Made by a program: the position numbers and the translations under genes
The notes under the pieces: model-generated
What the model was told of the DNA's origin: nothing
What the model saw: only the letters and a program-made list of their open reading frames with translations
Databases searched by the model: none
Source: Microbacteriaceae bacterium
GTDB taxonomy: Bacteria > Actinomycetota > Actinomycetes > Actinomycetales > Microbacteriaceae
Assembly: GCA_947447385.1 (NCBI GenBank)
Contig: CANFKN010000089.1
Location: forward strand, 1-5,744
DNA: 5,744 bases
Direction: 5' to 3'
Shown: positions 1-5,661 of the stretch, piece by piece
Position numbering within the stretch: position 1 is the stretch's first letter
Layout: each line of letters begins with the position of its first letter

Positions 1-16
1 TCATCAAAAAACTTAC

Positions 17-694
17 CTAAGCACCTAAACCAATACGCTCAAAGCGCGACTTTTGGTCATCACTGTAAAAACTGCTAAGCAGGTTCTGAGAGCCCTTAGA
101 CACGAAATCACGCGGCAAATACGACACTCGATCAGCCGAGGGTAGCTGAACCCCAGTGGTTGTTAGGCAAACTTCATCGATTGCGCCGGCAGTCAACCAA
201 AGCTGCACCAACGTTGGTCCGACCTCGAGCAAGATCTTCTTGAAGCCCTCTTGTTCGAGAAAGAACCTGACACTCGAAGGCTCTAAATTCGGCAGGCCTA
301 CCACTTTGGCCGAAAGACGCGCATTCAAAAGCGCAACCCGAGTCTGGGCTGCTACCGGGGTCGGAACGATAAGGGTAACCGGCAGAGCATCATCGGTGGT
401 GAGCAGTCGTTCAAGCCCATCGAGGCGCCCGCTTTCAGACAGCACAGCAATGGGAGCGTACTTAGATGCCCTCAGGTTTTCAACTCGGGCTGTCGCGCCG
501 GAGGTTACGATGATGTCTGACTGTTTTCGCAAAGCAACTAAAAGTGTGCGATCGAGTTGGTTGCTGACATCATTGCTCGACCCTGTGACACCTGCCACCG
601 AGCCTTCAGAATCAACTGCCAGATTGAGGCGAACCCCGGTGCATGGTTGATACAGCCCGAGCAGCGAGGTGCTCTCTTCGTTGTTAGGCAGCAA
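17..694 (-). CDS. Stand-alone RibD C-terminal-like (pyrimidine/dihydrofolate reductase family) protein
   Basis: This 225-residue protein resembles the reductase half of RibD, which uses NADPH to reduce a ribosylamino-pyrimidine in riboflavin synthesis. Family signs are an opening strand VRLNLAVDSEGSVAG (residues 21-35), the segment LLVALRKQSDIIVTSGATAR (51-70), which matches the RibD stretch around its nucleotide-binding turn, and ILLEVGPTLVQLWLTAGAIDEV (154-175), the usual 'EGGPTL' region, here with EVGPTL. There is no deaminase domain, so it is not a bifunctional RibD. The start is TTG at 694: a stop lies upstream in frame at 725-727, no other usual start falls between, and the first conserved strand begins soon after. 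It overlaps the end of sufE by 11 bases, so translation is probably coupled. The true substrate is unknown; stand-alone members of this family are diverse. After its TAG stop, an ATG at 4-2 could begin a further gene of the same operon. The family call is firm and the reaction is a guess. Confidence 0.8.
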   Translation of the reverse strand: MLPNNEESTSLLGLYQPCTGVRLNLAVDSEGSVAGVTGSSNDVSNQLDRTLLVALRKQSDIIVTSGATARVENLRASKYAPIAVLSESGRLDGLERLLTTDDALPVTLIVPTPVAAQTRVALLNARLSAKVVGLPNLEPSSVRFFLEQEGFKKILLEVGPTLVQLWLTAGAIDEVCLTTTGVQLPSADRVSYLPRDFVSKGSQNLLSSFYSDDQKSRFERIGLGA

Positions 695-1118
695 GCTTTT
701 CTCGAACTTGACGCTTGATGCGGCCTAACATGGCTCTCATGCCATTCAGTCGTAAAGGTGAAACAGCTTCAGCGAGGCCGAGTTTATTCGGAAAATCGTC
801 GTCAACATGTAGAAGCTCTGCGGCAGGCAACCCGTCTAAAACCTCATGCAAAATCGAAGCGAACCCACGAGTGGTTGGTGCCTCTGCGGGGGCTGAAAAG
901 AATAGGTGAGCGTGTTTCGATTCATCGATTTCGACGAACAAAAAGATGGGTGACTGGCACTCTTCGACGCGCTCGAGCAAGTCAGGGTGTTCAGCATATC
1001 GAGGTGGCAAGACTGGCAAGTTTTCGCTGAATTCGAGAAGAAGCATAAGGCGATCTTTGATGCCGATTCCTTGAAAGTCTTGAATTAGACCTTGAATGGT
1101 CTCTTGGTTCGAACTCAT
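684..1118 (-). CDS. sufE: SufE-like cysteine desulfurase sulfur acceptor
   Basis: A 144-residue cytoplasmic protein of the SufE/CsdE (Fe-S metabolism associated) family. Such proteins take persulfide sulfur from a cysteine desulfurase and hand it to Fe-S cluster assembly. Visible marks are the N-terminal helix followed by RLMLLLEFSENLPVLPP (residues 23-39), the acceptor loop VEECQSPIFL (51-60) with the expected cysteine at 54, and the C-terminal signature SPLRLNGMRAMLGRIKRQ (120-137). Length is normal for the family. It begins at ATG 1118 and ends with TAA at 684-686, inside the start of the reductase gene. It stands beside sseA rather than in a suf operon. In M. tuberculosis a SufE-like gene is likewise next to sseA (from memory), so the pair looks ancestral in actinobacteria. 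Two start signals are possible: a GAAGGG Shine-Dalgarno-like run 12 bases upstream, or a leaderless transcript from a nearby -10. Confidence 0.9.
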   Translation of the reverse strand: MSSNQETIQGLIQDFQGIGIKDRLMLLLEFSENLPVLPPRYAEHPDLLERVEECQSPIFLFVEIDESKHAHLFFSAPAEAPTTRGFASILHEVLDGLPAAELLHVDDDFPNKLGLAEAVSPLRLNGMRAMLGRIKRQVREKLAA

Positions 1119-1124
1119 TGTTCT

Positions 1125-1130
1125 AATTTA
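1125..1130 (-). promoter_or_regulatory. Candidate -10 box for a leaderless sufE transcript
   Basis: On the minus strand TAAATT fits the actinobacterial TANNNT -10 pattern and lies exactly 6 bases upstream of the sufE ATG, the spacing expected if the transcript begins at the start codon. No good -35 is seen; that position falls in the terminator hairpin. The alternative reading is that the GAAGGG just upstream is the ribosome binding site of a read-through transcript. Confidence 0.35.
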
Positions 1131-1136
1131 CCCTTC

Positions 1137-1179
1137 AAAAGAAACGAGGATGCCTTCGGCCAAGACCGGGGCATCCTCG
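1137..1179 (-). terminator. Intrinsic terminator or attenuator between sseA and sufE
   Basis: A perfect 10-base inverted repeat (1145-1154 with 1170-1179; CGAGGATGCC and its complement) encloses 15 bases that can add a short inner CGG/CCG stem. Read on the minus strand it is followed by TTTCTTTT (1144-1137), a T-rich tail typical of Rho-independent termination. It follows the sseA stop by 14 bases and precedes sufE by about 20. The plus-strand side has no T run, so it acts in the sseA direction. Because the downstream genes share the orientation, partial read-through is possible. Confidence 0.75.
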
Positions 1180-1193
1180 CAGAAGTTTATTGC

Positions 1194-2105
1194 CTAGCGA
1201 CGTGGTGCAGGTGCCTCGCCAGGTTCAGTGCCTTTGATGATTGGCACGCCGACGAGTGAACCCCACTCTGTCCACGAGCCGTCATAGTTTCGAACACCAG
1301 GAAGCCCAAGCAGGTAGTTCAGCACGAACCAAGTGTGGCTTGAGCGCTCACCGATGCGGCAGTAGGCGATTACGTTGTCGCCCGGTTTCAAGCCGGCGCC
1401 GTCTTCGAGATAAACAGCCTCTAACTCAGCGCGGCTTTTGAATGTTTGGTTTTCGGCCGCTGCACGAGCCCATGGCACCGACTTGGCTGATGGAATGTGC
1501 CCGCCACGCAACGCACCTTCGTCAGGGTAAGCAGGCATGTGAGTGCGTTCGCCTGAATATTCTTCTGGGCTGCGCACGTCAATCAGTGGGTTTCCAAAAT
1601 GTGCAAGAACATCGTCGCGGTAGGCGCGAATCTTGGTGTCATCGCGTTCAATAAGCGGATACTCGGTCGGCACGATTTCTGGCGCAGTCTTAGTCAGTTC
1701 TCTGCCCTCGGCAATCCAAAGGTCGCGGCCACCGTCTAGAAGTCGAACGTCTTCATGACCGAAAAGTTTGAAAACCCAAAGAGCATATGACGCCCACCAG
1801 TTGCTCTTGTCGCCATAAATCACGACCGTGTCATCTCGTTTGATGCCGCTGCGTGATAGCAGGGCGGCAAAGCCGGCTCCGTCAACATAGTCACGAGTTA
1901 CTGGGTCGTTTAGGTCGGTGTGCCAGTCGATTTTGACGGCGTTTGGAATGTGTCCGGTTTCATAAAGCAGTACGTCTTCGTCGCTTTCAACGATCACGAG
2001 CCCCGGTGTGTTGAGGTTATCGGCTAGCCACTGCGTGCTGACGAGAACTTCTGGGTGGGCATACTCGGCAAACTTCGCAGAGGTGGTGTCAATTGCAACT
2101 GACAT
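1194..2105 (-). CDS. sseA: Two-domain rhodanese sulfurtransferase (SseA type)
   Basis: A 303-residue tandem rhodanese, the class of thiosulfate or 3-mercaptopyruvate sulfurtransferases that move sulfane sulfur through a cysteine persulfide. The N-terminal domain (about residues 20-130) is the inactive one: its loop reads YGDKSNWW (97-104), with glycine where the catalytic cysteine would be. The C-terminal domain starts near LIDVRSPEEYSG (174-185) and has the active loop CRIGERS (249-255) with Cys249. The segments VESDEDVLLY, VKIDWHTDLNDP and YDGSWTEWG match what I remember of mycobacterial SseA (Rv3283) better than CysA2/CysA3. The start is ATG 2105, with GAAAG 8 bases upstream. The open frame runs on to 2273 but the extra 56 codons resemble no rhodanese and would cross the zapE promoter region. 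The gene is followed by a hairpin terminator and then sufE, which also handles persulfide sulfur. The donor substrate cannot be told from sequence. Confidence 0.93.
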   Translation of the reverse strand: MSVAIDTTSAKFAEYAHPEVLVSTQWLADNLNTPGLVIVESDEDVLLYETGHIPNAVKIDWHTDLNDPVTRDYVDGAGFAALLSRSGIKRDDTVVIYGDKSNWWASYALWVFKLFGHEDVRLLDGGRDLWIAEGRELTKTAPEIVPTEYPLIERDDTKIRAYRDDVLAHFGNPLIDVRSPEEYSGERTHMPAYPDEGALRGGHIPSAKSVPWARAAAENQTFKSRAELEAVYLEDGAGLKPGDNVIAYCRIGERSSHTWFVLNYLLGLPGVRNYDGSWTEWGSLVGVPIIKGTEPGEAPAPRR

Positions 2106-2126
2106 GGGAATCGCTTTCGTTAGGTG

Positions 2127-2132
2127 ATTAGA
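2127..2132 (-). promoter_or_regulatory. Candidate -10 box for sseA
   Basis: TCTAAT on the minus strand matches TATAAT at five of six bases. It would place the transcript start near 2120, about 15 bases before the sseA ATG and just ahead of its GAAAG ribosome binding site. No convincing -35 is visible at the right distance, so the call is tentative. Confidence 0.35.
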
Positions 2133-2168
2133 CTTATTAGGCCTTGTCTTAAAGGTATTCGACAGACT

Positions 2169-2196
2169 TGTTCTCGCCAAACCGCTAGGTAATAAT
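2169..2196 (+). promoter_or_regulatory. Candidate zapE promoter
   Basis: TTGTTC (2169-2174) and AATAAT (2191-2196) are separated by 16 bases and resemble -35 and -10 boxes. If used, transcription would begin near 2203, after the TTG chosen as the zapE start, and translation would have to begin at GTG 2229. The site therefore bears on start choice, and only one of the two models can hold for this promoter. Confidence 0.3.
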
Positions 2197-3206
2197 TGGA
2201 AACCACGCCGCTTGCTCCCGTTAGCCTGGTGAGTCGCAACCCTCAAATCTCGGTTGACCAATTGCTCAGGCAACTGGTTCCACCTCGTGAATTTTCAACC
2301 TCTAGCTTCGACAATTACATCCCTGACTCGAGGTTCGATTCTCAAGCTCAGGCTGTTCGTGTGGCGCACACTTTTGCCACTGGCAAAAAACATGGACTGG
2401 ATGCCGCCACGACCAAGCAACTCAAGAATTCTCCGGGGGTTTATCTTGACGGTGGTTTTGGCGTCGGCAAGACCCATTTGCTTGCCGCAACTTGGCACGC
2501 ATTCAAGGGCAAAAAGGTCTTCGGCAGCTTTTTGGCTTTCACCGGTTTGATTGGCGTTTTGGGTTTCGCGAACGCGGTCAAAGCACTCGGGGCATATGAC
2601 CTGATTTGCATCGACGAATTCGAGTTAGATGACCCAGGCGACACGATGATGATGTCGCGATTGCTAAGCGAGTTAGCGCCCAAAGGCGTCAAGTTTGCAG
2701 CAACTTCTAACACGCCACCCAATGCTCTCGGTCAGGGGAGATTCGCTGCAGCCGATTTCGCACGTGAGATTAGCGCAATGGCCGACAGGTTCACAATCAT
2801 CACGGTCGATGGTGAAGACTATCGTCACCGCCCAACTGAATCTTCAGCAACGGCTCTATCTGATGAACAACTTTTGCAATGGATCGCCAGCTTTGAACCT
2901 CCGTTGGCAGCGCTTGATGATTTCGCTTTGTTGCTAAAGCACCTTTCCACATTGCACCCAAGTCGCTATTTGCAACTGCTCGATAGCGTCAACGCATTGG
3001 CCATTAAAGATGCTTTCTTGCTGCATGATCAGGTCGCCGCGCTGCGATGGGTGGCATTGGTTGATCGTCTCTATGAAAATAAGGTTGCACTTCGAGCAAC
3101 TGGCATTCCACTGACGGCATGTTTCTCAGAAGAGATGCTTGGCGGCGCATATCGAAAGAAATATCTGCGAGCTATTTCGCGACTCGGCGCACTTTCAGAG
3201 CTATAG
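2196..3206 (+). CDS. zapE: AFG1-family ATPase, ZapE-like
   Basis: A 336-residue P-loop ATPase of the AFG1/ZapE family. In E. coli ZapE acts at the division ring; mitochondrial AFG1 relatives work in protein quality control. The role in actinobacteria is not settled. Motifs: family opening LLRQLVPPREF (23-33), Walker A GGFGVGKT (86-93), Walker B DLICIDEFELDDP (135-147), sensor-1-like ATSNTPPNALGQGRF (169-183) and a conserved tail VDRLYENKVALRATGIPL (289-306). No signal peptide or membrane segment is seen. Start: TTG 2196 has AGGT 5 bases upstream, and the residues LVSRNP that follow look like the conserved N-terminus of actinobacterial relatives. GTG 2229 (325 residues) is the alternative and is favoured if the promoter at 2169-2196 is real. 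The gene is divergent from sseA, and its last 35 bases overlap the end of nhaA on the other strand, so it has no free space for its own terminator. Confidence 0.9.
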   Translation: METTPLAPVSLVSRNPQISVDQLLRQLVPPREFSTSSFDNYIPDSRFDSQAQAVRVAHTFATGKKHGLDAATTKQLKNSPGVYLDGGFGVGKTHLLAATWHAFKGKKVFGSFLAFTGLIGVLGFANAVKALGAYDLICIDEFELDDPGDTMMMSRLLSELAPKGVKFAATSNTPPNALGQGRFAAADFAREISAMADRFTIITVDGEDYRHRPTESSATALSDEQLLQWIASFEPPLAALDDFALLLKHLSTLHPSRYLQLLDSVNALAIKDAFLLHDQVAALRWVALVDRLYENKVALRATGIPLTACFSEEMLGGAYRKKYLRAISRLGALSEL

Positions 3207-4167
3207 CAGCGAATGCCGCGGCAACCAGCGAGGCCAAAACAGTCAGCGAAGCCGCAGAGGCAAACAATGACGACTCTGAACCAAAGGCCAGGTCGGCAGC
3301 CAATAGTGAGACCGTAAAACCTATTCCCGCAAGGCTAGCCACGCGTGCGAAGTCCAATGTGGTTAGTGATAGTCGGGCGTCTTTAGAGAGCATTCGGTTG
3401 GCAATCACAGAGCCCAGAAATACACCTGCCCACTTTGTGAAAGGCCTTGTGGCAATTAGCGCGACGAGAATGGCTCCCGAGCCAACAAAAAATGTTTCTG
3501 CACTGAATGCCACCTGCATCGCGAAGAATGCAAAGATCGGCAGCACAATAAAGGCAACGAACGGGCTTAGGTAACGAATAACCCTTCTAACCTGCTTGGC
3601 CTTCAGGGCAAAGGCCAACGCCATTGCTGCTGTTGTCGAAATCAGCGGGGTGAGTGCATCAGGCCGAGCAAACCCAATTGCTAGTGCCAGCGTTGCAAAG
3701 ATGTCGTCGATAACGGCAAAGCTTAAAAGAAAAGCTCTAAGTGAACCTGGCAGACCTTTGGCGAGCAAACTAAAGGCCATCAGGGCGAAGCTAACGTCAG
3801 TCGCAGTAACCATAGGCCAGGCCGCAGTTATTTGGCTGCTCGCCCCGGCAAAGAGTGACAACGTCACATAGACAATCGCGGGAATCACTACGCCTATCAG
3901 AGCACCAAATGCGGGAACAATGATGGTTCTCGGGTTTTGAAAAAGACCGCTTGAAAATTCGTTCCTCAGTTCGAAACCGATAAGAGCGAAGAACAATGCC
4001 ATTCCAACCTGAGACACCAAAGGCCACAATTCAAGACGAAGAGCAAGAAAATCTGCACCGAGGGCTCCGGTGTTTTGAAGTGCAAAACCTAAACATGCTG
4101 CGAGCAGCATAAATGACGCGCCAACGCGTTCATCCTTGAAAAATCTCACCTGCCCATACTTGCACAT
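3172..4167 (-). CDS. nhaA: NhaA-family Na+/H+ antiporter, shortened form
   Basis: A 331-residue inner-membrane antiporter that would exchange Na+ or Li+ for H+. Key NhaA residues are present: FFALIGFELRNEF (59-71; E. coli FFLLVGLEVKREL), the ATDVSFA motif with Asp124 (Asp133 in E. coli), the ion-binding pair Asp154-Asp155 in AVIDDIF (Asp163/164), TKWAGVF with Lys245 in the position of Lys300, and GIGFTVSLL (281-289). E. coli NhaA has 388 residues. Here the stretch from the Asp pair to the TM9 motif LPIFAF is 53 residues against 99, so the TM7-TM8 hairpin is absent, leaving about ten helices; the beta-hairpin region after TM1 is also about 11 residues shorter. The frame is unbroken, so this looks like a clean internal deletion, not a pseudogene. 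Start: ATG 4167 is chosen, although TTG 4179 and GTG 4149 are possible and none has a good ribosome binding site. It is divergent from amtB and converges on zapE. Confidence 0.88.
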   Translation of the reverse strand: MCKYGQVRFFKDERVGASFMLLAACLGFALQNTGALGADFLALRLELWPLVSQVGMALFFALIGFELRNEFSSGLFQNPRTIIVPAFGALIGVVIPAIVYVTLSLFAGASSQITAAWPMVTATDVSFALMAFSLLAKGLPGSLRAFLLSFAVIDDIFATLALAIGFARPDALTPLISTTAAMALAFALKAKQVRRVIRYLSPFVAFIVLPIFAFFAMQVAFSAETFFVGSGAILVALIATRPFTKWAGVFLGSVIANRMLSKDARLSLTTLDFARVASLAGIGFTVSLLAADLAFGSESSLFASAASLTVLASLVAAAFAAIALKVRRVAK

Positions 4168-4198
4168 GCAAGGTGACAATCTTGAGCTTGCCTCGAGC

Positions 4199-4204
4199 GG
4201 GAGG
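4199..4204 (+). promoter_or_regulatory. Strong Shine-Dalgarno with no annotated gene
   Basis: GGGAGG lies 6 bases before ATG 4211, an optimal spacing. It is stronger than most start signals in this window, and GAGGTAG (4201-4207) recurs at 4309-4315 as part of the amtB ribosome binding site. It is the main argument that the small frame at 4211 is translated. Confidence 0.35.
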
Positions 4205-4210
4205 TAGCTG

Positions 4211-4306
4211 ATGTTTTACAATCCCGAAACATTTGGGGCACCATTCCCGAAACTTTTGCAAAGCAAACTATTGCTAGCGCCAATACCGGCGTGGTTATTT
4301 ATTTGA
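4211..4306 (+). CDS. Possible 31-residue leader peptide upstream of amtB
   Basis: An open frame of 31 codons starts at ATG 4211 behind a GGGAGG ribosome binding site and stops at TGA 4304-4306. The next base begins GAGAGG (4307-4312), the ribosome binding site of amtB, so translation of the two could be coupled. The peptide opens MFYNPETFGAPFPK and ends in a hydrophobic run LLLAPIPAWLFI. It matches no family I know. Against it, the GlnR-like half-sites lie within its first codons, and an activator normally sits upstream of the promoter, in which case this frame would not be in the mRNA. Chance occurrence is quite possible for so short a frame. Confidence 0.25.
   Translation: MFYNPETFGAPFPKLLQSKLLLAPIPAWLFI
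4215..4253 (+). promoter_or_regulatory. GlnR-like operator in the nhaA/amtB intergenic region
   Basis: The half-sites are TTTAC (4215-4219), 6 bases, GAAAC (4226-4230), 6 bases, GGCAC (4237-4241), 7 bases, GAAAC (4249-4253). The actinobacterial nitrogen regulator GlnR is known to bind gTnAc-n6-GaAAc repeated with about 11-base phasing, and amtB is one of its classic targets. Both b-type half-sites match exactly; the a-type half-sites are partial, and the last spacer is one base long. The two GAAAC sites sit in a longer direct repeat, A(A/T)TCCCGAAAC at 4220-4230 and 4243-4253. It lies 67 bases before the amtB start. It might also affect nhaA, which reads away from it. Whether this genome encodes GlnR cannot be seen here. 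Confidence 0.5.
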
Positions 4307-4312
4307 GAGAGG
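4307..4312 (+). promoter_or_regulatory. amtB ribosome binding site
   Basis: GAGAGG is 7 bases upstream of the amtB ATG at 4320 and fixes that start. I could not identify an unambiguous -10 box for amtB between the operator and this site; TATTGC at 4269-4274 is the nearest weak candidate. Confidence 0.75.
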
Positions 4313-4319
4313 TAGACAA

Positions 4320-5603
4320 ATGGATCAAGGAAACACTGGTTTCATTTTGATTTCAGCTGCACTTGTTTTGCTCATGACCCCCGGTCTGGCATTTTTCTAT
4401 GGCGGCATGGTTAAGGCCAAGAGCGTTGTAAGCATGATGATGTTGAGCTTTGGCTCGATGGGTCTTGTTGGCGTGCTCTGGGTTATCTATGGTTACGCGA
4501 TTTCGTTCTCGAACGATGGTGTTGGCAAGTTCGTTGGCATCGATGGTTGGTTCGGCATTGACACCGGCTCACTGTTCCTTGACTCTCAGGTCAGCAACGC
4601 ACTAGGTGACCCAGCTGCAATGACCTCAGGCCACCCTGACCTAGCATTCGTTGCTTTTCAGGCAGTGTTCGCAATCATCACCGTTGCGCTTATCTCGGGT
4701 GCAATCGCAGACCGCGCCAAGTTCGGCGCATGGATGGTCTTCGCTGGCGTTTGGGCGACTTTGGTCTATTTTCCAGTTGCAAACTGGGTCTTCAACTTCA
4801 CCCTTGACAAGGATCTTAAAGTCATCGACGGTGGTTGGATTGTTTACAACCTTGGCGTTCACGACTTCGCAGGTGGAACAGCTGTTCACATCAACGCAGG
4901 TGCTGCCGGTCTTGCACTAGCCATCGTTCTTGGCAAGCGCTTCGGCTTCAGCAAGGGCATCACCCAGCCACACAACGTTCCACTAACTCTTCTAGGCGCT
5001 GGCCTTTTGTGGTTCGGTTGGTTCGGTTTCAACGCTGGCTCAGAGCTAGCAGCCGACGGCATTGCTTCCATTGCTTTCTTGAACACTCTCTCAGCTCCGG
5101 CCGCAGCGATGCTCGGTTGGTTGATCATCGAAAAGATCAAGCACGGCAAGGCAACCTCTATCGGCGCAGCATCTGGTGCAGTTGCTGGTCTAGTTGCAAT
5201 CACACCTGCCTGTGACATCTTGAACCCAGGCTGGGGTCTGCTACTAGGTCTAATCGCTGGTGCACTCTGCGCGCTTGCTGTTGACCTCAAGTTTGCACTT
5301 GGCTTTGACGACTCACTCGACGTTGTGGGCATCCACCTAGTTGGCGGCATCTTCGGCACCCTGTTCATCGGTGTGTTCGGCCGTGGCATCGGTGTTCTTG
5401 ACTCAGGCAGCTGGAACCAGCTGGGCGCACAGGCAATCGGAGCCGGCGCTGTTCTTCTCTACTCATTCATCGGTGCGTTGATCATCGGCTTCGCAGTTGA
5501 AAAGACCATGGGATTCCGCGTGAAGGCAGAAGACGAGATTGCTGGCATTGACACCGTTGTTCACGGTGAAGAGGCCTACGCATTCGGCGGCGCACACGTC
5601 TAA
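4320..5603 (+). CDS. amtB: Ammonium transporter of the AmtB/Amt family
   Basis: A complete 427-residue inner-membrane channel that takes up ammonium. It starts directly with the first membrane helix (GFILISAALVLLMTPGLAFF, 7-26), so unlike E. coli AmtB there is no separate cleaved signal peptide; eleven helices are expected. Pore features: the Phe gate FQAVFAII with Phe117 (Phe107 in E. coli), the conserved Asp182 in HDFAGG, the twin histidines His190 (VHINAG) and His339 (VGIHLVGG), and WFGWFGFNAGS (231-241) with the second gate Phe at 237. The cytoplasmic tail GFRVKAEDEIAGIDTVVHGE (398-417) matches the segment that touches the PII protein GlnK in E. coli, so PII control is likely. No glnK or glnD gene follows within the window, although an actinobacterial amtB is often followed by them; here a strong terminator closes the unit. 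The start is ATG 4320 with GAGAGG 7 bases upstream. Expression is probably nitrogen controlled through the upstream operator. Confidence 0.97.
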   Translation: MDQGNTGFILISAALVLLMTPGLAFFYGGMVKAKSVVSMMMLSFGSMGLVGVLWVIYGYAISFSNDGVGKFVGIDGWFGIDTGSLFLDSQVSNALGDPAAMTSGHPDLAFVAFQAVFAIITVALISGAIADRAKFGAWMVFAGVWATLVYFPVANWVFNFTLDKDLKVIDGGWIVYNLGVHDFAGGTAVHINAGAAGLALAIVLGKRFGFSKGITQPHNVPLTLLGAGLLWFGWFGFNAGSELAADGIASIAFLNTLSAPAAAMLGWLIIEKIKHGKATSIGAASGAVAGLVAITPACDILNPGWGLLLGLIAGALCALAVDLKFALGFDDSLDVVGIHLVGGIFGTLFIGVFGRGIGVLDSGSWNQLGAQAIGAGAVLLYSFIGALIIGFAVEKTMGFRVKAEDEIAGIDTVVHGEEAYAFGGAHV

Positions 5604-5622
5604 AGCAACTTATTAGCTAAGG

Positions 5623-5654
5623 ATGGGAGCTCACTTCGGTGGGCTCCCATTTTT
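5623..5654 (+). terminator. Rho-independent terminator of amtB
   Basis: ATGGGAGCTCAC (5623-5634) pairs with 5639-5650 in a 12-pair stem with one T-G wobble (5631 with 5642), closed by a C(TTCG)G tetraloop, one of the most stable RNA loops. A run of five T follows at 5650-5654. It begins 20 bases after the amtB stop, so amtB is most likely the last gene of its transcript. Confidence 0.93.
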
Positions 5655-5661
5655 CGCGTTT

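Noticed and set aside
1..16. Terminator after the RibD-like gene, suggested by a run of six T on the minus strand
   Set aside because: The sequence before the T run contains a direct rather than an inverted repeat (TTAGG twice), so no hairpin forms; an ATG at 4-2 suggests instead that another gene follows.
156..650. Plus-strand open frame of 164 codons opposite the RibD-like gene
   Set aside because: Its protein is rich in Ser, Arg and Thr with no recognisable motif, while the minus strand encodes a clear family member over the same bases.
2106..2273. N-terminal extension of sseA by 56 codons to 2273
   Set aside because: The added residues look unlike any rhodanese, would overlap the start of zapE, and ATG 2105 has a proper ribosome binding site and begins just before the conserved domain.
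3421..3444. Loss of the NhaA Lys300 equivalent, replaced by Arg241 in ATRPFTKW
   Set aside because: Counting residues to the conserved GIGF motif places Lys245, not Arg241, at the Lys300 position (36 residues from that lysine to the motif in both proteins), so the lysine is retained.
3119..3574. Plus-strand open frame of 151 codons opposite nhaA
   Set aside because: It is low-complexity Ala/Ser/Thr/Lys-rich sequence mirroring the membrane-protein codons of nhaA, starts inside zapE, and has no motif.
4160..4171. Inverted repeat TTGCA-CA-TGCAA at the nhaA start
   Set aside because: It is short and overlaps the candidate start codon; with no second copy or matching known operator it could be chance.
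4255..4267. Inverted repeat TTTGC-AAA-GCAAA just after the GlnR-like array
   Set aside because: Arms of five bases with a three-base loop in A/T-rich DNA are expected by chance and match no operator I know.
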